Source: Fontibacter flavus (lineage in GTDB: Bacteria > Bacteroidota > Bacteroidia > Cytophagales > Cyclobacteriaceae). From it: a stretch of DNA of 64,000 nt. Positions 42,458-50,806 of this stretch are shown piece after piece. Position 1 is the first letter of the stretch; the number at the start of each line of letters is the position of its first letter. The notes beneath the pieces are model-generated. The model had not been told where the DNA came from. It worked only from the letters and a program-made list of their open reading frames with translations, and made no database searches. Where the stretch lies: contig NZ_JBHLWI010000029.1 of assembly GCF_042432905.1 (NCBI RefSeq), positions 45,108-109,107 of the forward strand, given 5' to 3'. Both the position numbers and the translations under genes were made by a program.

Positions 42458-42612
42458 GAAGAAAGGAAATTTTTCCAAGATGCGTGTACTTAAAGCCAAA
42501 TACAAGTAAGCAGGTTATTTTCGACTTGAATTGACTTATTTTTCCCTGAAAGTGTTTCTCATAAACAGTTGGAGCAGGTATTGAAAACTGATATTTAGTC
42601 TTTTAAAGAAGA

Positions 42613-42807
42613 TCAATATTTATTGGATACCAATCGAAAAGGTAATAGAAAGAGATTTCTGATAAATGTTAAGGATAAATCAATGGTGAACCCTAACAAC
42701 CTGAAGGGTAGTAGGATCAACCATATGAGGGGGTATAAAAATATAGCCAGTATGGCAATTGGCCAACATAATACCAAGAGTAGACACCAAAGGAGAAAGC
42801 TCAGCAT
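42613..42807 (-). CDS. Small hydrophobic membrane protein
   Basis: A 64-aa protein almost entirely made of two long hydrophobic segments (LLWCLLLVLCWPIAILAIFL and LIWLILLPFRLLGFTIDL) with a short polar tail ending NKY. I do not recognise a function; small proteins of this look are common in Bacteroidota. The overlapping plus-strand frame at the same place is polar and looks like its shadow. Confidence 0.55.
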   Translation of the reverse strand: MLSFLLWCLLLVLCWPIAILAIFLYPLIWLILLPFRLLGFTIDLSLTFIRNLFLLPFRLVSNKY

Positions 42808-42965
42808 GTTAGAATAGTTTAATTATTTGAAATCAATTCGAATGCCAAGCTATTAAATTTGGGAATAGGCTCTTTTAGGGGTACTTGTTGTTTTTGGGCT
42901 GTTTCATTATTGAACAACTTCCTGTTCGTGGAAGAACATTCTCAAGATGATTTCTGCAATTCTGA

Positions 42966-43646
42966 TTATATGGTATCCCTTAGAAATGGCACAAACATGA
43001 CATTGCTGAGGTAGCTGGTTTTGATTTTACCTTTGACTTTTCTTGCCAGGACCATTTTTTGGACTTTTCCTTCCTGGCCTACTGGTATGACCATTATTCC
43101 GCCTTCTGCTAACTGGTCCATCAGTGGTTGTGGTATTTCTTCTGGCGCAGCGGTAACTATGATGGCATCAAAAGGTGCTTTTTCGGGCCATCCTTTGTAA
43201 CCATCTCCAATTCTGACGTATATATTCTTATAGCCCATGGATTTGAGGTCTCTTTCCGCTCTTTTGCCTAAGCCTTCCATAATTTCAATGGTATAAACTT
43301 CTTTTACGATTTCAGCCAAAACTGCTGCCTGATAGCCTGAGCCGGTACCAATTTCCAATACCTTCATTTCAGGACTAGGTTCTATTAACTCCGTCATGTA
43401 AGCCACTATGTAGGGCTGTGAGATGGTTTGACCTTCTCCAATAGGAAGTGGTCGGTCTTCATAGGCGTAACTCCTGATTTTTTCAGGAACTAAAAGGTGT
43501 CTTGGGACTATCCTCATGGCTTTCAAGACCAATTCATTGGTGATTCCCCTTTGCGCAATTTGGTTTTCCACCATTAATTCCCTTTGGGATTTGTAATGGT
43601 CGGTTTGAAAAACAGCAAGTAGTAACATAAGCCAGAAAATCCTCAT
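42966..43646 (-). CDS. pcm: Protein-L-isoaspartate O-methyltransferase
   Basis: A 226-aa PCMT with an N-terminal hydrophobic segment (MRIFWLMLLLAVFQ) that looks like a signal peptide, so it may act in the periplasm. Family motifs: PRHLLVP, GEGQTISQPYIVAYM, the SAM-binding VLEIGTGSGYQAAVLAEI (about residues 93-110) and FDAIIVTAAPEEIP. It repairs isoaspartyl residues in damaged proteins. Confidence 0.9.
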   Translation of the reverse strand: MRIFWLMLLLAVFQTDHYKSQRELMVENQIAQRGITNELVLKAMRIVPRHLLVPEKIRSYAYEDRPLPIGEGQTISQPYIVAYMTELIEPSPEMKVLEIGTGSGYQAAVLAEIVKEVYTIEIMEGLGKRAERDLKSMGYKNIYVRIGDGYKGWPEKAPFDAIIVTAAPEEIPQPLMDQLAEGGIMVIPVGQEGKVQKMVLARKVKGKIKTSYLSNVMFVPFLRDTI

Positions 43647-43808
43647 CGTACTTCATTGAATGACAATAAAATATACGGTTTTTTAAGCTATTTTAAAAAT
43701 GAGATTTCGATTTAAAATCTGCCAATTTTACTCCTTATCACTTTTTGATTTTTTGGGAAATTTGTAGCAAATATTCAATTCAAAAGACCATGATATTTCA
43801 GAGAGGTT

Positions 43809-44963
43809 TTATCTCTTTCGAAGTTCAAAAATACTGTATCTAGTAACTTCCTCTTCCACCTCTTCATTGGGTTTGTCCTTTACGAGTATCCTTTTGCCTG
43901 GCAGGGCAAATAGAATGTTTCCTTCTGGAAGATCAAGCTCTGGACCAATTCTTTGGCCATTTTCAAAAATCAACATCTTCATCTTATCATGTTGATCCAA
44001 AATGGAAAATGGCTTTTCTTCTGTATTTCTCGCCTCAAAAACAGCTTTGCTGACGCCTTGATAGTAGGTCAATATCCAAGTGTTTTCCCCCAAATTCAGC
44101 AGCTGCCTGTTTCTTCCAGGTAAATTTATCAGGTCTTTCACCCTAGGGTCATCAGGTGTGATTCCGATAGGGAGTGGGCTTGCTTTTTCGAGTGTGTGAT
44201 GCTCAATTGGAAATTTATTTATGAGCTTAAAATCATCATTGAGATCATAGACATGGATAAAATCATCCAAACTATGAACCAAATAAAGATAATTTCCCTC
44301 GATGAAATAATTTTTGGCCATTAGATTATAATAAACCTGATCAGTTTTTTTGTAATAGGAATCCTGTTCATAGGGCAAAACTGACTGGGTAGCTCCGGAT
44401 TCTGTTTTCAATAAAATAAAATTCTGCAAGGTATCTCTGCCTTCCTCTGTGAAAATCAGATGGTGTGCCGAAAGGAAAGTGCTTGGTCCCACCAAATAAC
44501 GTACATGCTCACCTTCCATATAGTAAGCAGTCTTTCCTAACGGGGTATATGCACGAATAGGCAGGGGAGAAGGAGTTCTGAAATTTTCCAAAATATCATA
44601 ATCAGCACTATAGGTGATGAGTTGAAATGGAAATTGAAACACTCTTTTTCCTTCTGGTCCAAAACTCATTCCGAGGGGATTCCATGTTCCGTAATTATTG
44701 GGGCCATCACCTTTTCTACTGACTCTTTTCAAAATTTCTCCCTTAGGAGATATTTCCAAGATCTCATTTTCAACCTCAGAAAAGCCTAAAAATATATTTT
44801 CATCCTTACTATAATCAGTGATATGTACTTTGGTAAAATTCTCTACAGCGAAAGAATCCACTTTGATAAGTTCATAAGTAGAGGCTTCAACATTACTTTC
44901 ATTTTTGGGATTTGAGCAGGATGCTATCAAGACAATGACTGCAATGAATAAGAGGTTTTTCAT
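43809..44963 (-). CDS. 6-bladed beta-propeller lipoprotein
   Basis: A 384-aa lipoprotein (lipobox IASC, Cys about residue 16) with repeated beta segments such as NEILEISPKGEILKRVSRKGDGPNNYG and FIHVYDLNDDFKLINKF, typical of the NHL-like 6-bladed beta-propeller proteins of Bacteroidota. It probably sits in the outer membrane; the ligand is unknown. It lies downstream of the ECF sigma factor and a glyoxalase remnant, in the same direction. Confidence 0.75.
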   Translation of the reverse strand: MKNLLFIAVIVLIASCSNPKNESNVEASTYELIKVDSFAVENFTKVHITDYSKDENIFLGFSEVENEILEISPKGEILKRVSRKGDGPNNYGTWNPLGMSFGPEGKRVFQFPFQLITYSADYDILENFRTPSPLPIRAYTPLGKTAYYMEGEHVRYLVGPSTFLSAHHLIFTEEGRDTLQNFILLKTESGATQSVLPYEQDSYYKKTDQVYYNLMAKNYFIEGNYLYLVHSLDDFIHVYDLNDDFKLINKFPIEHHTLEKASPLPIGITPDDPRVKDLINLPGRNRQLLNLGENTWILTYYQGVSKAVFEARNTEEKPFSILDQHDKMKMLIFENGQRIGPELDLPEGNILFALPGKRILVKDKPNEEVEEEVTRYSIFELRKR

Positions 44964-45025
44964 AAAAATAATTGTTTAGTCAAAACTAATAATAAATTAG
45001 TTTAATTCAAATCGCTACAATACTT

Positions 45026-45127
45026 TTAAATTTTACAGGTGACTTCAAGCCGGTTCCCGTCTGGGTCTAAAGTTTCAAATTCATGCAACCAATAATTTTT
45101 TACTGTTAGAGTAAGGTCGGATATTGA
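45026..45127 (-). pseudogene. Remnant of a glyoxalase/VOC-domain gene
   Basis: Read on the minus strand in a frame different from the sigma factor, this stretch encodes KNYWLHEFETLDPDGNRLEV followed by TCKI and a stop at 45026-45028. The DPDGNRLEV end is typical of VOC/glyoxalase domains. The upstream part overlaps the last codons of the ECF sigma factor, and a stop at 45128-45130 closes the frame. It is the 3' end of a lost gene, joined to the sigma factor gene by a deletion or rearrangement. Confidence 0.55.
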
Positions 45128-45653
45128 TCATTTTTTGAAGATAGGTTCTTGCCCTTGATAATTGAGATTTGGAAGTATTTTCGCTGATTTTCAACTTTTT
45201 GGCTATTTCTTGATGGGAAAAACCTTCAATAGCGTAAAGATTAAATACGGTACGGTATCCAATCGGAAGGCTATTGATCAATTTCATAAGGTCCTCTACG
45301 GCAAGGGAATCTGATGGAAGGCTATACACTGGGTCTGGTAAAGCGCCTTCTAATCCGATTTCCTTGTATAGGCATTTCTCCTTATCCAAATACATCAGGC
45401 ATTCATTGATCATAATACGTCTTATCCAACCTCCAAAACTCCCGGAGCCTTTGAATTGGTGTATCCTGTCAAAGACTTTCATAAAGCCTATAATCAAGAT
45501 ATCTTCTGCCGCAGCAGACTCTTTGACATAGCGAAGGCATAAGGCATACATTTGACCTGAAAACCTGTTGTACACAGCTTCCTGAATAGTGGGGTTTCTT
45601 TCTAAACACCCTTTCAGCAAATCTTTTTCTAAATGTGAACTTTGCTTTTTCAT
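45081..45653 (-). CDS. ECF-type RNA polymerase sigma factor
   Basis: A 190-aa sigma-70-family protein with region 2 (YALCLRYVKESAAAEDILIIGFMKVFDRI...GSFGGWIRRIMIN) and region 4 (LPIGYRTVFNLYAIEGFSHQEIAKKLKI) including the HTH SENTSKSQLSRARTYL. No anti-sigma gene is adjacent, although downstream regulatory genes may have been lost: its 3' end abuts the VOC remnant, and its last residues may derive from that junction. Confidence 0.87.
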   Translation of the reverse strand: MKKQSSHLEKDLLKGCLERNPTIQEAVYNRFSGQMYALCLRYVKESAAAEDILIIGFMKVFDRIHQFKGSGSFGGWIRRIMINECLMYLDKEKCLYKEIGLEGALPDPVYSLPSDSLAVEDLMKLINSLPIGYRTVFNLYAIEGFSHQEIAKKLKISENTSKSQLSRARTYLQKMINIRPYSNSKKLLVA

Positions 45654-45775
45654 AATTGTGATACTAGTTGGTTAAAAATTATAGACCCGTTTTCATAAAA
45701 GGACTTTACAAATTTCCTGATATTATGTTACTGATAGAATCACATAAATATGTGAAAATGAATGGAATGGGATTT

Positions 45776-45964
45776 TTAAATACGAGTGCTTCTACCATTT
45801 ACCAGCTCTAAGACTCGGGGAGAATCAGTTAAGGTTAGATTGCTAATCTGCTTGCCTTTGTCAAGCGGAGAATGATCTGAAAGCATTCTTGGATTTTTCA
45901 ATTGGGCCTGCTGTGTAAAAGTGCAGGCCCAAAAAAACATAGCAATAGAAAAAAGCTTTTTCAT
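45776..45964 (-). CDS. Small exported hypothetical protein
   Basis: A 62-aa protein with a convincing signal peptide (MKKLFSIAMFFWACTFTQQAQ) and a short polar mature part of about 40 residues ending RSTRI. No family is recognised. It lies 122 nt upstream of the ECF sigma factor in the same direction. It could be a secreted peptide or the relic of a longer gene. Confidence 0.45.
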   Translation of the reverse strand: MKKLFSIAMFFWACTFTQQAQLKNPRMLSDHSPLDKGKQISNLTLTDSPRVLELVNGRSTRI

Positions 45965-46234
45965 AGTATTAAAGAGTTGTAAGAATCACCTTCACAAAGG
46001 TAGGCTCATTGGTAAGGATTTGAAATCACATATTTGGGGGAATTGTCTTTGGAAAGAATTGACTTTATAAAAAGTGCACCTGGAAAATCGATTCTGTGCC
46101 TGGATTTTTATACCACTTGTCAAGGCCTAGTTCAAATTGGTTGAGACTAAAAAAGCTTCTTTGACCTTGAAATGGACAAGACATAAAAGTAAATACTATT
46201 TTGAAAAAAGAGGTGGTCTACTTGAATTTTAAAA

Positions 46235-46672
46235 TTAAATGATCTCCATTTCCAATATGGGGAATGGATTACCCTGACTGTCCAATGGATTTCTTTTGAC
46301 TACATTAAATCCCATTTTCTTATAAAAACCAACTGCCTGTTTGTTCTGCTCATTGACATCCACCTTTCTAATGTCTTTTTGTGATACAGCGAATTTTGTT
46401 AGTGCAGCACCCACACCCTTTCCTCTGAAGCTTGGTAGGATAAAAAGCATTTCGATCTTATCTTTTGAAAGTCCGATAAAACCCACTTTCGTAGATTCAT
46501 CTACCTGAAAAAAGTAAATATCGACAGTTGAAAAAATTTTACCTTCCTGCATAATCTGCTTGATTTCGTTAATTTTTTCCTCAGTCAAAAAATCATGGGT
46601 GGCCCGAACAGAAGCCTCCCAAATCGCCAATAAAGTAGGATAGTCATTGGGATTATTGGAATGTTGTATCAT
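46235..46672 (-). CDS. GNAT family N-acetyltransferase
   Basis: A 145-aa protein with the GNAT acetyl-CoA motif A (IEMLFILPSFRGKGVGAALTKFAV; R-G-K-G-V-G about residues 80-85) and motif B (NEQNKQAVGFYKKMGF). N-terminal NDYPTLLAIWEASVRATHDF resembles the YjgM/PA4866-like group. It transfers acetyl from acetyl-CoA to an unknown amine. It stands alone. Confidence 0.87.
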   Translation of the reverse strand: MIQHSNNPNDYPTLLAIWEASVRATHDFLTEEKINEIKQIMQEGKIFSTVDIYFFQVDESTKVGFIGLSKDKIEMLFILPSFRGKGVGAALTKFAVSQKDIRKVDVNEQNKQAVGFYKKMGFNVVKRNPLDSQGNPFPILEMEII

Positions 46673-46739
46673 GATTGGATCTAGGGATTTACCTTGATTT
46701 GGTTAAGCCAATGGTAAAAATAAAAAACTATGTGCCAAT

Positions 46740-47372
46740 TCAAACTATTCTGTCCCTAAAAGCTTTTGCGACTGCTTCAGATTTGGAATTGACATGGAGT
46801 TTTTCATAGATTTTTTTGATGTGACTTCTGACAGTGTCCATGGCTATAAACATTTCTGCCGCGATCATTTTATAAGAATAACCTTTGACCAATAACTGAA
46901 GTACCTGCTTTTCCCTTTCTGAAAGGTTGTAATCATTGTCTGCTGGTAAGCTGATCTGGGAAAACATTTTTAATACCTGTGCAGCAACTGAAGCTGTCAT
47001 CGGGGCACCTCCGGTAGCTGCTTCCTGTATGTATTCCAGAAGCTTTACAGGAGGTGTTTTTTTTAGGATATACCCATTAGCGCCATTCTGAAGTGCTTCA
47101 AAGATATTCTTGTTATCATCAAAAACAGTCAACATGAGGATACTTACAGTGGGGTTTTGTTGTCTTACGATTTTTAATCCCTGGATGCCATTTACTCCGG
47201 GCATGTCGATATCCATCAGGATAACATCCGGTTTGTAAGAACTGACTTCAAACGCAATATTAGAGCAATTTTTAAATGCGCCTAGTACTTGAAAACCCTC
47301 AGTACCGTCTATCAGCATGGTCAAACCTTCTCTCAGTTGTGGGTTATCTTCATAAATCAAAATTTTAATCAT
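46740..47372 (-). CDS. NarL/FixJ-type response regulator
   Basis: A 210-aa regulator: receiver domain with acidic pair (YEDN), phospho-acceptor Asp in ILMDIDMPGVNG (about residue 54), Thr in MLTVFDD and Lys in LKKTPP, then a LuxR-type HTH (LSEREKQVLQLLVKGYSYKMIAAEMFIAMDTVRSHIKKIYEKL). It lies 143 nt after the sensor kinase gene, in the same direction, and is its probable partner. A target may be the inverted repeat at 50664-50698. Confidence 0.9.
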   Translation of the reverse strand: MIKILIYEDNPQLREGLTMLIDGTEGFQVLGAFKNCSNIAFEVSSYKPDVILMDIDMPGVNGIQGLKIVRQQNPTVSILMLTVFDDNKNIFEALQNGANGYILKKTPPVKLLEYIQEAATGGAPMTASVAAQVLKMFSQISLPADNDYNLSEREKQVLQLLVKGYSYKMIAAEMFIAMDTVRSHIKKIYEKLHVNSKSEAVAKAFRDRIV

Positions 47373-47515
47373 GTTTTCAGCTTTTTAACAAATGTACAGG
47401 TTAAATGATTTTCTGTCTATCACATAATAGGGTGAACTTTGAGTAGTTTAATATCACTTATTAAGTTGATTATTTGGCTATTTCAAGCTTAAGTACTTAC
47501 CGTTATTAAACAGAT

Positions 47516-50515
47516 TTATAAGTTGACATCAAGAATAACTTCTGTTCCTTCATTTTTTTCAGAATGTATGACAAGTTTGGCACCAATATTCTCTGCCCTT
47601 TTATACATGTTATTAAGTCCATTTCCGGAATCCGCTTCCTGCAGGTCAAAACCCTCTCCATAATCTCTTACCCTCATGTGGAGCTGATTTTTCTTGATTG
47701 AAAAATGGATAAAAGCCCTGCTGCATTTCGAGTATTTGGCAAGATTGTTCACTGCTTCTTTAAAGATCAGGAAAAGGTCTCTTCTGGTATCCATTGGTAA
47801 TTTGAGCCCATATACATTTTCCTCTACCTCAAACCTGAAGTCTATTTCTTTGGTTTCCATCGCATTATTGGCAAATTCCCTCATTCTGGCAATTACCTTT
47901 TCCATGCTGTCGTTTTGGGGCTTGATGCTCCAAACGATGTCATCCATGGCTTCCAACATCCTTTGTGAATTATCTGAAATCTTAGAGATATACTCACTGG
48001 TTTTGACAGGATCTGTATGAAGCTTGGTTTTCGCCATCGTGCTCAAAATATTAATAGTACTGAGCGTTGATCCCATGTCATCATGTAAATCTCTAGCTAC
48101 TCGGTTTCTGACTTTTACTACATCGAGTATCCTGTTAATATTCAAGCGATAGATGATTATAATCACGGTCATTACCAAAAGAATAATGATGGATTTAAAC
48201 CACCATGTTTCATAATAAGGAGGGGTGATGCTGAAATAAAAAGAGCCAACGGGGGAGGACATTCCCTCTTCATTCTCACTTCTAAATTCCAATATATAAT
48301 TACCAGGAGGAATTAGAGAGTAGACGGCCATGCTTGAACTGCCACTGCTTCTCCAATCTTCGTCTATACCAGATAATTTATGAAAGTACTTTAGTTTGTC
48401 CTGATGTATAAAATCCAGCGTACTGAAATAAAAAGTAAAGGCATTTTGATCATGTTTAAAGGTCCGTTTCTCTTCAGTATTTAAAGAGTCCACGTAGAGG
48501 TAATTGTCAAATAACTTTATACTAGTTAATGTTGGTCTGTCAGGATCCAAAGAGCGGTTAAATTCTCTTGGATTAAATTCAACAAGGGAGTGATAGCCTG
48601 TAAAGATTACTTTGCCATCAGATTTCAAAATCCCCCCATTACCATCCAGTTCCAAGAGACCAAAACCATCTTTGGGCCCATAGTGTGTGAATGAATTTTG
48701 AAAATAATTGTATTTGCATAATCCATTGGGGGTATAAATCCAAAGAAATCCATCTTGGTCACTCAACATATGCAGGATGTCATTGCTGATCATGCCTTCT
48801 GAATAGGAAAGAATCCTGTTTTCTCCTGATTTGTTATTGTAGGCATTCAGTAGGTCATAGCCAAAAAAGAAAATACTGTCATTTAATTGCGTAATTTTTT
48901 CAATTTTATTGGTGGATAGGATTTTATTGTCGAGATGTTTAATGATCTCTCCGCTGTCTCCATCAAGGCAGTAGACCCCATCGTTGGAGGTACCAACCCA
49001 AAGCCTGTTTTTCTGATCAATCACATGTGCTAATGAAAAACTATTGAAAGCATGGACCAACTCAAAGGATTCATTGACTAAAGGTTTGTCTGCATGGTAT
49101 TTGATCAGGTCACCTCTCTGAGTAGTGAACCATATATTACCTGCTTTATCTTGGGAAATACTTCGAATGGTGGATTGCTTGAAAACCGGGAAATTATAAA
49201 AATCACCATCTTTAGTAAGGGGATCAATAATGTGAAGCCATCCTGCTTGATTTCCAATCCATACCTTTCCTGAATTTTTGTTTTGGATCAGCACCCATGG
49301 TTGATATGCAGCATTGTCATCGGGAACTTTAGTATAAAGTTTATGATTGGGGATTTCTTCCATTTTTTCATCAAGTAGAACAATGCCACGTCCCCAGCTG
49401 CTTATCCAAACTTCTTTATTCTTGTTCGCTTGAACTTCTAAAGCGGTGATAAATAAATGACTTGGGGAGGCATCCCTAAAATATTTGAATTTAATTGCTG
49501 GAAAATCATTGATATAATAATATAAGCCCTCATCAGAGCCTACCCAAATTCCACCTTCCTTATCTTCAAAAACCTGATAAATTTCAGAAAACCTGAAAAA
49601 CTCATTTCTTGGAAATGAAAAAGAACCGGTCAAATGATCATATATATAAAGGCTATTTACGCCATAATACCATAGCTCCCCATTTTTGGTATTAAGGGCA
49701 GTCTTCATTTCCTTGTATTCAATACTATTGTTGACCAATGACATTGCATTCGGGATATCGGACTTAAGATTTTCAGAATAAGCAAGAAATCTCTGGGTTG
49801 GATTCCAAAAAACTACCCAATGGTTTCTATGTTGATCAATGGTGTAATCAAATACCACTTTAATTTCTTCATTGGATAAGTTGGGAAGATTGAGAGGATT
49901 GTAGGATTTATGATATATTTCATTTTTCAGAGGATCAAAAACAGAAAGTCCTTGCATAGAGCCTACCCAATAAAAGCCGGTCTTTAGGTCCTCGAAAATG
50001 CTGATAGGTTTATAATTTTCAGGATAGCGCAAAGGATTATTTTTTTCTGTGAAAACTCCTTGAGTTTTATCATAAAAAAGGATCTTATTTCTTTTCAGAA
50101 TCAAAAAGACATTGCCTTTACTGTCTATCCATAATTTTTCACCATGGAAGCGTATTTCAGGGTTTTCAATAGGGACTTCTTTGAAGATATGGTCAGCAGG
50201 GTTAAATATGCCATAGGCATCTCCATACCTGATCCACATATTTCCTTCACGGTCTTCAAGGATTTGTTGGACTGGCTGGGCAGGAAGCGGAGTGGGTTTG
50301 TTGATAGAAAAATACAGAAAGTACTTTCCATCAAAACGCTGAAGTCCATTTGAAGTACCAATCCACATGTAGCCCTTTTTATCCTGCCATACCGCATAGA
50401 CATTATTAGAAGCAAGACCGTCACTGGTACTGATACGGTTAAAAAATCTTTCCGGATTGGCCAAAGCCCCCAATCCAATGTAAGTGGTGAAAATGATGAT
50501 CAGTAATCTCTTCAT
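47516..50515 (-). CDS. Sensor histidine kinase with reg_prop/Y_Y_Y periplasmic propeller
   Basis: A 999-aa sensor: signal peptide, a large periplasmic part with repeated two-component propeller motifs (WQDKKGYMWIGTSNGLQRFDG, DKEGGIWVGSDEGLYYY, DQDGFLWIYTPNGLCKY), a Y_Y_Y domain (about residues 670-755), one membrane helix (IIILLVMTVIIIIYRL), a HisKA_3 dimerisation region with His in VARDLHDDMGSTLS, and a HATPase domain. Unlike the hybrid regulators of Bacteroides polysaccharide loci it has no receiver or AraC domain; its partner is the NarL-type regulator downstream. The ligand is unknown; the divergent lipoprotein at 50807 may be a target. Confidence 0.88.
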   Translation of the reverse strand: MKRLLIIIFTTYIGLGALANPERFFNRISTSDGLASNNVYAVWQDKKGYMWIGTSNGLQRFDGKYFLYFSINKPTPLPAQPVQQILEDREGNMWIRYGDAYGIFNPADHIFKEVPIENPEIRFHGEKLWIDSKGNVFLILKRNKILFYDKTQGVFTEKNNPLRYPENYKPISIFEDLKTGFYWVGSMQGLSVFDPLKNEIYHKSYNPLNLPNLSNEEIKVVFDYTIDQHRNHWVVFWNPTQRFLAYSENLKSDIPNAMSLVNNSIEYKEMKTALNTKNGELWYYGVNSLYIYDHLTGSFSFPRNEFFRFSEIYQVFEDKEGGIWVGSDEGLYYYINDFPAIKFKYFRDASPSHLFITALEVQANKNKEVWISSWGRGIVLLDEKMEEIPNHKLYTKVPDDNAAYQPWVLIQNKNSGKVWIGNQAGWLHIIDPLTKDGDFYNFPVFKQSTIRSISQDKAGNIWFTTQRGDLIKYHADKPLVNESFELVHAFNSFSLAHVIDQKNRLWVGTSNDGVYCLDGDSGEIIKHLDNKILSTNKIEKITQLNDSIFFFGYDLLNAYNNKSGENRILSYSEGMISNDILHMLSDQDGFLWIYTPNGLCKYNYFQNSFTHYGPKDGFGLLELDGNGGILKSDGKVIFTGYHSLVEFNPREFNRSLDPDRPTLTSIKLFDNYLYVDSLNTEEKRTFKHDQNAFTFYFSTLDFIHQDKLKYFHKLSGIDEDWRSSGSSSMAVYSLIPPGNYILEFRSENEEGMSSPVGSFYFSITPPYYETWWFKSIIILLVMTVIIIIYRLNINRILDVVKVRNRVARDLHDDMGSTLSTINILSTMAKTKLHTDPVKTSEYISKISDNSQRMLEAMDDIVWSIKPQNDSMEKVIARMREFANNAMETKEIDFRFEVEENVYGLKLPMDTRRDLFLIFKEAVNNLAKYSKCSRAFIHFSIKKNQLHMRVRDYGEGFDLQEADSGNGLNNMYKRAENIGAKLVIHSEKNEGTEVILDVNL

Positions 50516-50663
50516 ATTGAATGACTAAAATACATATCTCTTAGGGTAATTTAATGAAATACAAGCATAATTAACATGTTTATGTGGTACTCGATTTTCT
50601 ATCTCAATCTGCCTCCAAAATCCTTATTTGAATTGAAAATTTAAGGTTTTGGCACTTTTTAAC

Positions 50664-50698
50664 GGCATTCTTTGACCATGGTCAACCAAAAGAATGCC
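50664..50698. promoter_or_regulatory. Nested inverted repeats between the sensor kinase and a surface lipoprotein
   Basis: Outer arms GGCATTCTTT and AAAGAATGCC (10 bp, perfect) enclose the palindrome TTGAC-CATG-GTCAA (50672-50685), which matches an FNR/NNR-type consensus perfectly. No T-tract follows on the plus strand, so an operator is more likely than a terminator. It could bind the FNR-like regulator or the NarL-type regulator; this is inference. Confidence 0.5.
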
Positions 50699-50806
50699 AT
50701 ATGGTAAGTTAGGAGGTGCAACTTCCTTCGGTCTTTTGCAATCAAGTCTTTGATTTTGGGTATATCAGGCCATTTCAGAAATTATACATAACCAACTATT
50801 ACAAAA

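Noticed and set aside
42623..42817. Plus-strand 64-codon frame opposite the small hydrophobic protein gene
   Set aside because: Polar, basic composition without any family trait; the minus-strand frame has clear membrane helices and is the better gene.
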